Source of the DNA: Hydrogenophilales bacterium
GTDB lineage: Bacteria > Pseudomonadota > Gammaproteobacteria > Burkholderiales > Thiobacillaceae
Assembly (NCBI GenBank): GCA_023258975.1
Contig: JAHFRD010000006.1
Location: forward strand, 124,001 to 188,000
Reading direction: 5' to 3'
Length of the DNA stretch: 64,000 nucleotides
Shown here: piece after piece, positions 21,301 through 29,113 of the stretch
How the letters are laid out: every line of letters starts with the position of its first letter
Position numbering within the stretch: position 1 is the first letter of the stretch
Position numbers and translations under genes: made by a program
The notes under the pieces: model-generated
Database searches by the model: none
What the model saw: the letters and a program-made list of their open reading frames with translations, nothing else
What the model was told of the DNA's origin: nothing

Positions 21301-21752
21301 AGGGTGAGGATGGGCACGTCGTCGACGTTGATCGGCTTGACGATGGGGTCGTTGGCGCCGGGCGGCATGCGATCCATGTTCTGCATCAACTGGTTATAGA
21401 GTTTTACCAGGCTGTCTTCCTGGTTCTGCCCCACCTTGAACTGCACGGTGACGACGCCGTAATCGTTGGCGGCGTAGCCGAAGGTGTGATCGACGCCGAA
21501 CTGCGAATGCATGATCGCTTCCAGCGGCTTGACGATGAGGTTGTCCACCTCTTCCGCGCTGGCGCCCGGCTTGGCGACGAGGATGCTGGCCGCCGGCACC
21601 ACGATCTGCGGGTTGTATTCGCGTGGCGTCATGATGAGGGCCATCACGCCCAGCATGAACAGGGCCAGGATCATCAGTGGCGTGATCTTGGATTCCAGGA
21701 AGTTGCCGGCCAGGCGGCCGGCGATGTTCATGGCCGTGTTGTGTTCAGACAT
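18360..21752 (-). CDS. RND efflux transporter, inner-membrane permease
   Basis: The 1130-residue protein is an AcrB/MdtB-type proton-driven pump. An N-terminal helix is followed by MTPREYNPQI, and the proton-relay GLLVDDSIVVIENIHRHL sits in the fourth helix; the two large periplasmic loops and twelve helices are in normal order. About 40 residues at 756-794 ([24 protein letters not shown]) are an in-frame dispersed repeat in the second periplasmic loop. The stop codon lies in another repeat. It follows the adaptor gene by 14 bases and belongs to the TolC-adaptor-pump operon behind the ArsR gene. The substrate is unknown; the regulator suggests sulfide or persulfide stress. Confidence 0.93.
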   Translation of the reverse strand: MSEHNTAMNIAGRLAGNFLESKITPLMILALFMLGVMALIMTPREYNPQIVVPAASILVAKPGASAEEVDNLIVKPLEAIMHSQFGVDHTFGYAANDYGVVTVQFKVGQNQEDSLVKLYNQLMQNMDRMPPGANDPIVKPINVDDVPILTLTLSSASHDERSLREVGARLLENLRNVPGVSFSQLVGGRAPALNVWIDPQRLAAAGLSLDRVDQALRGANVSAPLGNLTQGNRSHPLRLDGFLGDARAVGAIVVGAANGRPVYLKDIARIEDGAAEVEESSWIGFGPAARQPTRTVAPAVTLAIAKKAGTNGVTVSGAVLEKLEQLKRQAVPQGIDITVTRDDGERADAAVNLLVEHLGIAIFTVILLMWWFLGWREAGIVTMTIPLILFIVLAVGFLFGQTINRITLFALILALGLLVDDSIVVIENIHRHLHHGKVKMDQFGQALVTAANEIGNPTNVATVAVMLAFIPMAFVTGMMGPFMRPIPINVPVAMLASLFIAYSVVPWAARRVLRGKAMKALEQAKTLEDHGHADQDPLRRVYLATVKPLMASAPKRNVFFLIILGLLIGAMVMPAWQFVRPSGINGPLSPLGVELKMLPNDNTNTLLLQVDMPAGTALAATDQVARAIGATLAKHPHVDNFQTFLGIAAPIDFAALVRGDLLKKGENLAQIRVNLIDKHHRDDASHDIANQFDAALKPVRTAFPTARIKIYETPPGPPVSSQVLAELYGPDYDVLRASALEVNAAFHKTYGLTNVDDSVGCTPGSEKTSEPPDETPTLRYPVGAKSFLGRPGERLVCVGVEGFRVRVDAEKAMLAGVAPGQVAKLLRDYVSGFAIGTLHSVDAREPMDIRVRLPREQRADPATLLALRIGNAQGAHQGIQIPLSEIARIEREVETKPLRGRDQHAQVTVGGELLQSSPVYAVLALDRMLDGRKLKSGATFTTGNLGFVEAQPKDVVDTTLLWGGEMRLTLDVFRDLGSAFMVALVLIYLLLTAYYKSFMLPLIVMGAIPLTLIGVFPGHWATGQAFTATSMIGVIALAGVVVRNSLLLIDFILDYRKQGYGLEAAVMEAGAVRFRPILLTALAIIAGSAIMVTDPVFGGLAVSLIFGTFASTALTLVVIPLLYLLWQRSR
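19369..19475 (-). repeat. Dispersed repeat inside the RND pump gene
   Basis: It contains perfect arms CAAGTCGTTC / GAACGACTTG, identical in layout to 322-400. It continues with CCCCTACCCTTCGGTACCCC in reverse complement, which matches the MurF tail repeat at 1778-1862. It thus joins features of two other copies. Confidence 0.85.
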
Positions 21753-21766
21753 GCCCGCTCCCCGGC

Positions 21767-22903
21767 TCAACCGCCGATCCTGTCGCCAGACTCAAGTTTT
21801 TCCGCGCCGCCGCTGACGACGCGCTCGCCGTCCGTCAGCCCGGAGAGGATTTCCAGTCGCCCGTCGCGTTGTTCACCCGCGCGCACCATGCGGAACTGAA
21901 TGACGCCATCCTGGCCAACCACGAACACGCCGCTGATGCCGGCGCGGTTGACCAGGGCGCCGGCGGGCACCGTCAGCGTTTCGCGCTCGCCTTGCGGGAA
22001 CAGGACGCGGGCAAACAGGCCGCTACGTAAGATATGCGGCGCCTCGGCGTCGGTCGACGCTCCCCTCTCCCGTGTGCGGGAGAGGGGCTGGGGGTGAGGG
22101 AGATTGGAAATGTCGAGCTTGACCAGAAAGGTGCGGCTGACCGGGTCGGCGGCGGGCGAGATGCGAGCGACGCGCGCGGTTTGCGTCTTGGCCTGGCCAT
22201 CCACTTCCACCCGCACCTGGGCGCCGGGTTTCAGGGCGCTCAGGACTGATTCCGGCACCTGGGTTTCCACCTGCAACCTGCCCGTGTTTTCCACCACCAG
22301 CACCGGCTGGCCGGGCGTGGCGAGGTCGCCGGCATGGGCCATCTTCTTCGTCACCACGCCGGCGATGGGCGAGGTCACCGTGGCGTAACGCAACTGGCCG
22401 GAGGCGGTGTTGTGGCCGGCGCGCGCCTGCGCCAGGCGCGATTGCGCCAGCTCGTATTGCAGCTTCATCTTCTCGAATTGCTGGCGGGTGACGGCATCTT
22501 CCTTGAACAGGGCCTCGAAGCGCAGGAATTCCACCCTGGCGTCGGCGAGCGCGTCCTCGGCCTGCTTGAGGCCGGCGCGGGTCTGTTCGACCTGGCCTTG
22601 CACATCCACCGGGTCGACACTGAACAACTTCTGGCCGACCTGAACCGGCTGGCCCTCGACCACATCAATGGAACGGAGGTAACCCATCAGGCGCGAAGCC
22701 ACCTGAACCTGGTTTTCCGCGACCAGGGTGGCGGGGGTGGGGTGGTAGGCGGGCGCCTTGGCCAGGGTGGCGGTTTCCACGGGCGCCCGCATCACACGGG
22801 CGGCGGCGGGCTGTTTGGCTTCTTCCTGGCCGCCGCATCCGGCGAGCAGGGCGGCGGAGAGCAGGAGGGACAAAACTGCGAGCGGGAGCGAGCGCGGGAT
22901 CAT
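21767..22903 (-). CDS. RND periplasmic adaptor lipoprotein (membrane fusion protein)
   Basis: The 378-residue protein has a lipoprotein signal ending LLAGC with the lipidated Cys at residue 23. The order barrel / lipoyl / coiled hairpin / lipoyl / barrel follows, as in AcrA/MdtA. LFSVDPVDVQGQVEQTRAGLKQAE begins the hairpin and VTSPIAGVVTKK is the lipoyl half. Around residues 266-281 an in-frame repeat gives PHPQPLSRTRERGA inside a beta-barrel domain. It links the TolC-like protein (13 bases upstream) to the pump (14 bases downstream). Confidence 0.93.
   Translation of the reverse strand: MIPRSLPLAVLSLLLSAALLAGCGGQEEAKQPAAARVMRAPVETATLAKAPAYHPTPATLVAENQVQVASRLMGYLRSIDVVEGQPVQVGQKLFSVDPVDVQGQVEQTRAGLKQAEDALADARVEFLRFEALFKEDAVTRQQFEKMKLQYELAQSRLAQARAGHNTASGQLRYATVTSPIAGVVTKKMAHAGDLATPGQPVLVVENTGRLQVETQVPESVLSALKPGAQVRVEVDGQAKTQTARVARISPAADPVSRTFLVKLDISNLPHPQPLSRTRERGASTDAEAPHILRSGLFARVLFPQGERETLTVPAGALVNRAGISGVFVVGQDGVIQFRMVRAGEQRDGRLEILSGLTDGERVVSGGAEKLESGDRIGG
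22059..22104 (-). repeat. CCCTCACCCCCAGCCCCTCTCCC palindrome inside the adaptor gene
   Basis: In reverse complement: CCCTCACCCCCAGCCCCTC, then TCCCGCACACGGGA, then GAGGGGAG. The arms CTCTCCCG/CGGGAGAG pair. This repeat type is widespread between genes of proteobacteria; here it is translated as PHPQPLSRTRERG. Confidence 0.8.
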
Positions 22904-22916
22904 GTTCAATCCTGTT

Positions 22917-24257
22917 TCAAAGTTGTTCCGGATCGAGGGCGCCGGCGGCCTGCAATACCTGGCCACGGCTCACACTCAAGTCAAAACGCGCTTGGACGAG
23001 GTCGGCGCGGGCGCGGTCAAGCTGGGTCTGGGCGGAGAGTAGATCGACCAGGGTGGTGACGCCGTTCTCATAGCGCAGCCGGGTCAGGCGCTGCGCCTCC
23101 TCGGCCTCCTTCACCGCCTCGCCGCGCGCCGCCAGGCGCTCCTCCGCTTCCAGGGCGCGGCGGCGCGCCTCGGTCACCTGGAAAGCAATGGCCTCCTCGG
23201 CCTGGCGCAGTTTGGCGGCCTGTTCCAGGCGCGCGGCCTGGGCGCGGTCGATGGCTGCACTATTGTGGCCACCGTCGAATACGTTCCAGGAGAGAGTGCC
23301 GCCCAGGGTGTAGGAAGCGGCGCCGAAGCCGAGGTCGCGGTCGTTCCAGTCATGCCGCGCCATCACGTTCACTTGCGGCATTTTCGCGCCGCGCGCGGCG
23401 GCGGTGGCGGATCGCGCCGCCTCGACCTGGCCACGCAGGGCTTGCAGGGCGGGATGTTGGGCGACGGCCTGGCGGCGCAGCGCCTCGGCATCGCCGGCCG
23501 GCAGCTTGGGTTGGGCCTCGCCGGCGACGTCGATGTCGTCCCCCAGCTTGCGCCCCAGCAACAGCTTCAGGCGATCCAGCGCGGTGGCTTCCTGGCGGCG
23601 CGCCTCGGAAACGCGCAATTTGGCGTTCTCCAGGTTCACCCGCGCCGATAGCAGGTCGCTTTTCACCACCATGCCTTGTTGATGCAGGCTGCCGGCCACG
23701 CGCACGTATTCCGTCGCCGCCGTTTTCGCCTGTTCGCTCACCTGGAGATAGGCGCGCGCCAGGTGGATGCCCTGATAGGCCTGGAGCACATCAAGCACGA
23801 CCTGCTGTCGCGCGGCGGCGTCGCCCGCTTGCGCGGCGCGCACATGCGCTCGCGCCTCTTCCCGCCGCGCGTCGATCCGGCCGCCGCTGTAGAGCGGCGC
23901 GGTCACTTCGACACGGGTATTGAAATTACTGATCGCGGCGGGGTTGTTGAGGGTCGCCGGATTGAAATCGGCGGCCGATATCCGCTCCTGTCCCAACTTC
24001 AGGCCGAAGGCGCTCAGGGCATCGTTGGTATGGGTGGCATTGAGGGAAACATCGACCCGGGGCAGGCGCGCACCATCGGCCTGCCTCAGCCCGGACTCGG
24101 CCTGGGCGATGCGGGCCTGGCTGATGGAGAGTTCCGGATTCTGATTCAGCGCGATTTCTGCGGCCTGGCGCGGACTCAGGGTTTCCGCCCCGGCGCTGCC
24201 CCAGAGCAGGCCCAGCAGAAATGGCAACGCGCTCCATCGCGGGTACGAATTCGTCAT
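22917..24257 (-). CDS. TolC-family outer membrane efflux protein
   Basis: The 446-residue protein has a signal peptide (cut near GSAGA-ET) and the two tandem TolC repeats. These show long coiled segments such as ARIAQAESGLRQADGARLPRVDVS and QVEAARSATAAARGAKMPQVNV, each followed by a beta strand region. The YENGVTTLVDLLSAQTQLDRARADLVQARFDL motif near the end is typical. As first structural gene after arsR it should form the outer channel for the adaptor and pump encoded just downstream. Confidence 0.94.
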   Translation of the reverse strand: MTNSYPRWSALPFLLGLLWGSAGAETLSPRQAAEIALNQNPELSISQARIAQAESGLRQADGARLPRVDVSLNATHTNDALSAFGLKLGQERISAADFNPATLNNPAAISNFNTRVEVTAPLYSGGRIDARREEARAHVRAAQAGDAAARQQVVLDVLQAYQGIHLARAYLQVSEQAKTAATEYVRVAGSLHQQGMVVKSDLLSARVNLENAKLRVSEARRQEATALDRLKLLLGRKLGDDIDVAGEAQPKLPAGDAEALRRQAVAQHPALQALRGQVEAARSATAAARGAKMPQVNVMARHDWNDRDLGFGAASYTLGGTLSWNVFDGGHNSAAIDRAQAARLEQAAKLRQAEEAIAFQVTEARRRALEAEERLAARGEAVKEAEEAQRLTRLRYENGVTTLVDLLSAQTQLDRARADLVQARFDLSVSRGQVLQAAGALDPEQL

Positions 24258-24299
24258 GGCTCACACCTCTTGCGGGTACTCCCCACTTGCGCGGAGAGG

Positions 24300-24326
24300 C
24301 TAATATTAGAAACGGCTAATATTAGC
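24300..24326. promoter_or_regulatory. Two CTAATATTAG palindromes upstream of the TolC gene
   Basis: Perfect palindromes CTAATATTAG (24300-24309) and GCTAATATTAGC (24315-24326) have centres 16 bp apart in a short AT-rich island 43-70 bases before the TolC start. They could be operators. No protein can be assigned with certainty; the adjacent ArsR repressor is the natural candidate. Confidence 0.5.
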
Positions 24327-24337
24327 GATTAAAATTA

Positions 24338-24353
24338 CTTATAACAAGATAAG
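24338..24353. promoter_or_regulatory. Inverted repeat CTTAT-N6-ATAAG upstream of the TolC gene
   Basis: The sequence has the same TAT-N6-ATA plan as the site in front of arsR (24871-24886), in the same AT-rich island. It is a possible second binding site for the ArsR protein. Confidence 0.4.
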
Positions 24354-24484
24354 CAATATCAAGAGGATATCAAGGGGGGGTGGAAGTGTTGCCGCGATGA
24401 TGGATGAGGACGAAAGCCACACCTGAGACCAACAAGGGGAACCTTGCCGTGGCGAGCACGGACAGAGTGGTGTTCAGAGCGGTG

Positions 24485-24802
24485 TTACTTCGCGAAACCG
24501 CAAAACACGTCGCGCATCATGCCGATGAGCAGCAGGGTGCGGGTGTCGCCGACGCGGTAATAGACACGGTTGGCGTCCTTGCGTGTTCGCAGAACGCCTT
24601 TGTCACGGAGGATGGCCAGATGCTGGGAAATGTTGCTTTGCGAGGTGCCGACGCTTTCCACGATATCCTGGACGCTCACTTCCTTGTCGCCCAGCACGCA
24701 CAGAATTTTCAATCGCAAGGGGTGCGACATGGCTTTGAGGGCTCGGGATGCTTGTTCGATGTGCTCGTCCTTGTCGATGAGATCGGTGGACTCGTTGGTC
24801 AT
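24485..24802 (-). CDS. ArsR-family repressor with SqrR/BigR-type cysteine pair
   Basis: The 105-residue winged-helix protein has ALKAMSHPLRLKILCVLG at the start, the recognition helix VGTSQSNISQHLAILRDKGVL, and the wing RKDANRVYYRVGD. Cysteines are residues 35 and 101, 66 apart. That is the spacing of the persulfide-sensing pair in SqrR (41/107) and BigR (42/108). The metal ligands of classic ArsR (CVC motif) are absent. The inference is a sulfide or persulfide sensor that controls itself and the TolC-RND-DUF2892-rhodanese genes downstream. The ATG follows GGAG. It is divergent from gpmI. Confidence 0.88.
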   Translation of the reverse strand: MTNESTDLIDKDEHIEQASRALKAMSHPLRLKILCVLGDKEVSVQDIVESVGTSQSNISQHLAILRDKGVLRTRKDANRVYYRVGDTRTLLLIGMMRDVFCGFAK

Positions 24803-24870
24803 TGTGGGCTCCGTGCTGCCGGTTGTATAAACGCGCGGGCTGCTGCCAGCCGCGCAAGTATAGTTCGTAA

Positions 24871-24886
24871 AGTATTCAAATATACT
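24871..24886. promoter_or_regulatory. Putative operator AGTAT-N6-ATACT in the arsR-gpmI gap
   Basis: A perfect inverted repeat lies 69-84 bases upstream of the arsR start. A TATACT box for the arsR direction lies at 24857-24862, so the site would overlap the -35 region. It shares TAT-N6-ATA with the site at 24338. It is likely the autoregulatory site of the repressor. Confidence 0.5.
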
Positions 24887-24931
24887 AAAATACGTCATGA
24901 AAAAGACCGTTAGAGACGATAAAATCCGCTG

Positions 24932-26479
24932 ATGCCTTCCGCTTCCGCCAAGCCTGTTCTGCTCGTCATCCTCGATGGTTTCGGCTGTCGTCGCGCCGAT
25001 GCCAATAACGCCATCACCAGTGCCAGCAAGCCCAATTTCGACCGTTTCTGGAAAGAACATCCGCACAGCCTGATTCAGGCATCGGAAGCCGCCGTGGGTT
25101 TGCCGGCCGGCCAGATGGGCAATTCCGAAGTCGGCCATCTCAATATCGGCGCCGGCCGTGTGGTGTATCAGGAATTCACCCGCATCGACCGCGCCATCCA
25201 CAACGGCCATTTTCCCAGCAACCCCGCGCTCAACGAGGTCATCGCCAAGCTCAAGGCGAATGGTGGCGCCCTGCATATATTCGGCCTGCTCTCCGACGGT
25301 GGTGTGCACAGCCACGAAAACCACATCCACGCGATGCTGGAACTTGCTTTGCGGCAAGGGCTGGCCAAGGTTTACGTGCATGCCTTCCTGGATGGCCGCG
25401 ATACACCGCCAAAGAGCGCCGAGGCCTACATCCGTTGCCTGCAGGACAAGATGGACGGATTGCGTGGTGGCCGCATCGCCAGCATCGTGGGCCGCTATTA
25501 CTCGATGGATCGCGACAAGCGCTGGAACCGGGTAAAGATCGCCTTCGATCTGGTGACCTTGGGCCGCGCGGAGTACCAGGCGCCCAGCGCCGCGCTTGGA
25601 CTGGAGATGGCCTACGCGCGCGGTGAAACCGACGAATTCGTGAAGCCCACCGCCATTGTCGAGAAAGGGGGGGAGCCGGTACGCATGCGCGATGGTGATG
25701 CCATCGTGTTCATGAACTTCCGCTCTGATCGCGCGCGCGAGATCACCAAGGCTTTCATCGAGCCGGGTTTCCACGAATTTGAATGCGAATACGTGCCGAA
25801 ACTTTCCAGTTTCTGCACGCTCACCGGCTACAGCGAGGAGTTCGATGTTCCGGTCGCTTTTCCGCCGGAACGGGTGCGCAACGGTTTCGGCGAATATATC
25901 GCCAACCTGGGCTTGCGCCAGTTGCGCATCGCCGAAACCGAGAAGTACCCGCACGTCACCTACTTCTTCAATGGTGGCGAGGAAACAGTTTACCCGGGCG
26001 AGGATCGCATCATGGTGAAGTCGCCGATGGTGCCAACCTATGACCTCAAGCCCGAGATGAATGCCTTTGAAGTGACCGACAAACTGGTCGAGGCGATCGA
26101 AAGCCGCAAGTACGATGCCATCATCTGCAACTATGCCAACTGTGACATGGTTGGCCATACCGGCATCATGGAAGCCGCCGTACAGGCCGTGGAGGCGGTG
26201 GACATCTGTCTCGGGCGGGTAGTCGGAGCCATGCGTGGCGTCGGCGGCGAAGTGCTGATTACCGCCGACCACGGCAATGCCGAGACCATGCTGGATATTT
26301 CCACCAATCAACCCCATACCGCCCACACCACCAATCTGGTTCCGTTTCTGTATATCGGCCGTCCGGCGCGCATGGAACACAGCGGTGCGCTGGAAGATAT
26401 CGCGCCGACCATGCTGAAGTTGATGGGGTTGCCGCAGTCTGGGGAAATGACCGGCCACGCGCTCATCGAATTCGAATGA
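24932..26479 (+). CDS. gpmI: 2,3-bisphosphoglycerate-independent phosphoglycerate mutase
   Basis: GpmI interconverts 3- and 2-phosphoglycerate in glycolysis. The 515-residue length is standard. LVILDGFG near residue 11 binds one metal; the catalytic serine is residue 65 in MGNSEVGHLNIGAGR; FLDGRDTPP, NYANCDMVGHTG and TADHGNAE complete the alkaline-phosphatase-type metal site. It opens a cluster with an EnvC-like gene (one base after its stop) and a CtpA-type protease. Confidence 0.97.
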   Translation: MPSASAKPVLLVILDGFGCRRADANNAITSASKPNFDRFWKEHPHSLIQASEAAVGLPAGQMGNSEVGHLNIGAGRVVYQEFTRIDRAIHNGHFPSNPALNEVIAKLKANGGALHIFGLLSDGGVHSHENHIHAMLELALRQGLAKVYVHAFLDGRDTPPKSAEAYIRCLQDKMDGLRGGRIASIVGRYYSMDRDKRWNRVKIAFDLVTLGRAEYQAPSAALGLEMAYARGETDEFVKPTAIVEKGGEPVRMRDGDAIVFMNFRSDRAREITKAFIEPGFHEFECEYVPKLSSFCTLTGYSEEFDVPVAFPPERVRNGFGEYIANLGLRQLRIAETEKYPHVTYFFNGGEETVYPGEDRIMVKSPMVPTYDLKPEMNAFEVTDKLVEAIESRKYDAIICNYANCDMVGHTGIMEAAVQAVEAVDICLGRVVGAMRGVGGEVLITADHGNAETMLDISTNQPHTAHTTNLVPFLYIGRPARMEHSGALEDIAPTMLKLMGLPQSGEMTGHALIEFE

Positions 26480-26480
26480 C

Positions 26481-27671
26481 GTGCTCACCTGTTTGTTGAC
26501 TCGCGTCGTTCTCCTGTTTCTGGCCTGGTCCTGCGCCGCGTTCGCGGCGCAGGATGCCGGCAAGCAACAGGAACTCAAGGATTTGCGCGGGCGCATCGAA
26601 GCCCTGCAACAGGAATTGGAACAGGCCAGCGAAGACCGCGCGGAGGCGGCCGACGGCTTGAAAAAATCCGAGCGGCGTATTTCCGATGTGGCGCGCAGCC
26701 TGCGCAATCTGGAGGCGAAACAACGCAGACTGGCGCGCGAGTTGAAGAAACTGGAAGAAGAGGCCCATCTGGTCAACGATGAGATCGCGAACCAGCGCAA
26801 GCGTCTGGCCGCGCTGCTGCGGGAGCGATACGCGCGCGGGGGCGACGATGCCATGAAGTTGATTCTCAACGGTCAGGATCCCGGCGAGGTGGCGCGCAAT
26901 CTCGAGTACTACGGCTACATCGGCCGTGCCCGGGCCGGACTCATCCGCGAGTACCAGAATTCTCTCGCCCGTCTGAGCGCGCTGAAAAACAAGGCACAGG
27001 CGCAACGCGACGATATTGGCCAGGTAAAGGAAGAGCGTGTGGCGCAGAAAAAGGCCCTGGAGGATGAGAAAAGCGCGCGTCAGCAGGTGCTCTACAAGCT
27101 ATCCAGGCAGATACGCACGCAGCGCAAGGAAATCGACTCCCTGGCGCGCGACGAGAAACGCCTGACTCGCCTGATCGAACGACTTGCCCGACTGGCCGTG
27201 GCGAAACCGCAGGCCGCGGCCAAGCCCGGACAGAAGGTGAGCAGGGTGGCCGATGCCAGTCTGGCCGGGCTGGATTTCGATCACCTCAAGGGCAAACTCG
27301 CTCTGCCTGTCGCGGGTGAAATCCTGCATCGCTACGGACAAAGCCGGGATGGCGGTGGACCGGCCTGGAAGGGCCTGTTCATCCGCGCGCGGCAAGGCCA
27401 GGAAGTGCGCGCCGTCGGCACCGGCCAGGTGGCTTTCGCGGACTGGCTGCGCGGCTTCGGAAACCTGCTGATCATCGACCACGGCGACGGTTTCCTCAGC
27501 CTGTACAGCAATAATGAAAGCTTGTATAAACAGCCGGGCGACCCTGTCCGCGCGGGTGATGTGGTGGCGACGGTAGGCGCCACCGGAGGCCAGGATGAGC
27601 CCGGCCTCTACTTCGAACTGCGCCGTCAGGGCAAACCTTTCGACCCCTTAGCCTGGGTCAATCTCAAATAG
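26481..27671 (+). CDS. envC: EnvC-like murein hydrolase activator (degenerate M23 domain)
   Basis: The 396-residue protein has a signal peptide (cut near AAFAAQ). Long coiled coils run from about residue 26 to 130 and again 165-240, and a C-terminal LytM/M23 domain begins near residue 275. The zinc ligands of active M23 enzymes are replaced: the usual HxGxD stretch reads WKGLF and the usual HxH reads GLY. As in E. coli EnvC, it should not cut murein itself but activate an amidase at the septum. A GTG start is used two bases after gpmI. The order gpmI-envC-ctpA is common in proteobacteria. Confidence 0.88.
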   Translation: MLTCLLTRVVLLFLAWSCAAFAAQDAGKQQELKDLRGRIEALQQELEQASEDRAEAADGLKKSERRISDVARSLRNLEAKQRRLARELKKLEEEAHLVNDEIANQRKRLAALLRERYARGGDDAMKLILNGQDPGEVARNLEYYGYIGRARAGLIREYQNSLARLSALKNKAQAQRDDIGQVKEERVAQKKALEDEKSARQQVLYKLSRQIRTQRKEIDSLARDEKRLTRLIERLARLAVAKPQAAAKPGQKVSRVADASLAGLDFDHLKGKLALPVAGEILHRYGQSRDGGGPAWKGLFIRARQGQEVRAVGTGQVAFADWLRGFGNLLIIDHGDGFLSLYSNNESLYKQPGDPVRAGDVVATVGATGGQDEPGLYFELRRQGKPFDPLAWVNLK

Positions 27672-27682
27672 CCAGAGGCATC

Positions 27683-29110
27683 ATGGCCAGCAAATTCAAG
27701 CAAATCAGCCTGTTGGGCATGGGCGTCATGATCGGCGCCGCGCTCACCCTCAATTATTCCGCCATCGCGGAACGCGAGCCCGAGCCCTTGCCGCTTGAAG
27801 ACCTGCGGGCATTCAGCGAAATCTTCGGCAAGATCAAGAGCGATTATGTCGAGCCGGTGGAAGACAAGAAGCTGATCACCGAAGCCATCAACGGCATGCT
27901 CTCCGGGCTGGATCCGCATTCCGCCTATCTCGACAAGGATGGCTTCAAGGAACTCCAGGTCGGCACCCAGGGTGAATTCGGTGGCCTCGGGATCGAGGTC
28001 GGCATGGAAGACGGCTTCGTCAAGGTGGTTTCCCCGATCGAAGACACCCCCGCGTTCAAGGCCGGAGTGAAAAGCGGCGATCTGGTCATCAAGCTGGATG
28101 AGACGCCGGTCAAGGGCATGACCTTGAACGACGCGGTCAAGCGCATGCGCGGCAAGCCCGGAACCGACATCACGCTCACCATCATCCGCAAGGGGGAGAG
28201 CAAGCCGCTCACCATCACCATCACGCGCGCGGTCATCAAGATCAAGAGCGTCAAGTACAAGTTGGCCGAGCCTGGTTTCGGCTATGTGCGCATCACCCAG
28301 TTTCAGGAGCATTCCGGCGAGAACCTCGTGGATGCACTGAAGGATCTGGGCGAACAGAACAAGGGCGCGCTCAAGGGCCTGGTGCTGGATCTGCGCAACG
28401 ATCCGGGCGGCTTACTCAACACCGCCGTGTCGGTTTCCGGCGCCTTCCTCAAGCAGGGCGATCTGGTGGTCTATACCGATGGGCGCACCGAAGACGCCAA
28501 GATGCGACTGACCAATTCGCGCGAGAACTACCTGCGCCCCGGCGAGGCCGACTATCTCAAGAACTTGCCGGCCTGGGCCAAGACCGTGCCGCTGGTGGTG
28601 CTGGTGAATGGTGGATCGGCTTCCGCCTCGGAGATCGTCGCGGGTGCGCTGCAAGACCACAAGCGCGCGCTGGTCGTCGGCACCCAGTCGTTCGGCAAGG
28701 GCTCGGTGCAGACCATCCTGCCCCTCAACAACGGCACCGCCATCAAACTCACCACGGCGCGCTACTTCACTCCGGGTGGCCGCTCCATCCAGGCCAAGGG
28801 CATCACCCCGGACATCACGGTGGAAGATGCGACGATTTCCTCGGGCGAGGCGCCCAAGATGGAAGTGCGCGAGGCTGACCTGGAACGCCATCTCAGCAAT
28901 GGCGACGAAGACGGGGCGGCCAACAAGTCGCCGCATGCGCCCAAGGGCGATAAATCCAAAGACGAGAAACCCAAGGATGACAAGGCCAGGGGCGGCAAAG
29001 GCAAACCGGCTCTGGAGCCCGGTGAGATCGTCAGCAAGAGCGACTACCAGTTCAACCAGGCGCTGATCCTGCTCAAGGGCCTCAACCTCCTGCAGGGCCG
29101 CAAGGAGTAA
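27683..29110 (+). CDS. ctpA: S41 carboxyl-terminal processing protease (CtpA/Prc-like)
   Basis: The 475-residue protein starts with a signal anchor (about residues 7-28). It has a PDZ domain (GGLGIEVGMEDGFVKVVSPIEDTPAFKAGVKSGD), then the S41 core with the serine segment NGGSASASEI and the lysine segment FGKGSVQ, which form the Ser-Lys pair. A Lys/Asp-rich low-complexity linker (about residues 415-450) precedes a short C-terminal helix. It would trim periplasmic proteins, possibly murein hydrolases, together with the EnvC-like factor just upstream. Confidence 0.94.
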   Translation: MASKFKQISLLGMGVMIGAALTLNYSAIAEREPEPLPLEDLRAFSEIFGKIKSDYVEPVEDKKLITEAINGMLSGLDPHSAYLDKDGFKELQVGTQGEFGGLGIEVGMEDGFVKVVSPIEDTPAFKAGVKSGDLVIKLDETPVKGMTLNDAVKRMRGKPGTDITLTIIRKGESKPLTITITRAVIKIKSVKYKLAEPGFGYVRITQFQEHSGENLVDALKDLGEQNKGALKGLVLDLRNDPGGLLNTAVSVSGAFLKQGDLVVYTDGRTEDAKMRLTNSRENYLRPGEADYLKNLPAWAKTVPLVVLVNGGSASASEIVAGALQDHKRALVVGTQSFGKGSVQTILPLNNGTAIKLTTARYFTPGGRSIQAKGITPDITVEDATISSGEAPKMEVREADLERHLSNGDEDGAANKSPHAPKGDKSKDEKPKDDKARGGKGKPALEPGEIVSKSDYQFNQALILLKGLNLLQGRKE

Positions 29111-29113
29111 GAC

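Noticed and set aside
20148-21899. 583-codon open frame on + opposite the RND pump
   Set aside because: It is the antisense of a clear RND gene, with His/Asp/Gly-rich low-complexity translation typical of GC-rich shadow frames.
24485-26869. Very long open frame on - covering arsR and most of gpmI in antisense
   Set aside because: Only the last 105 codons are a recognisable protein (ArsR type) with its own start; the rest mirrors the gpmI codons.
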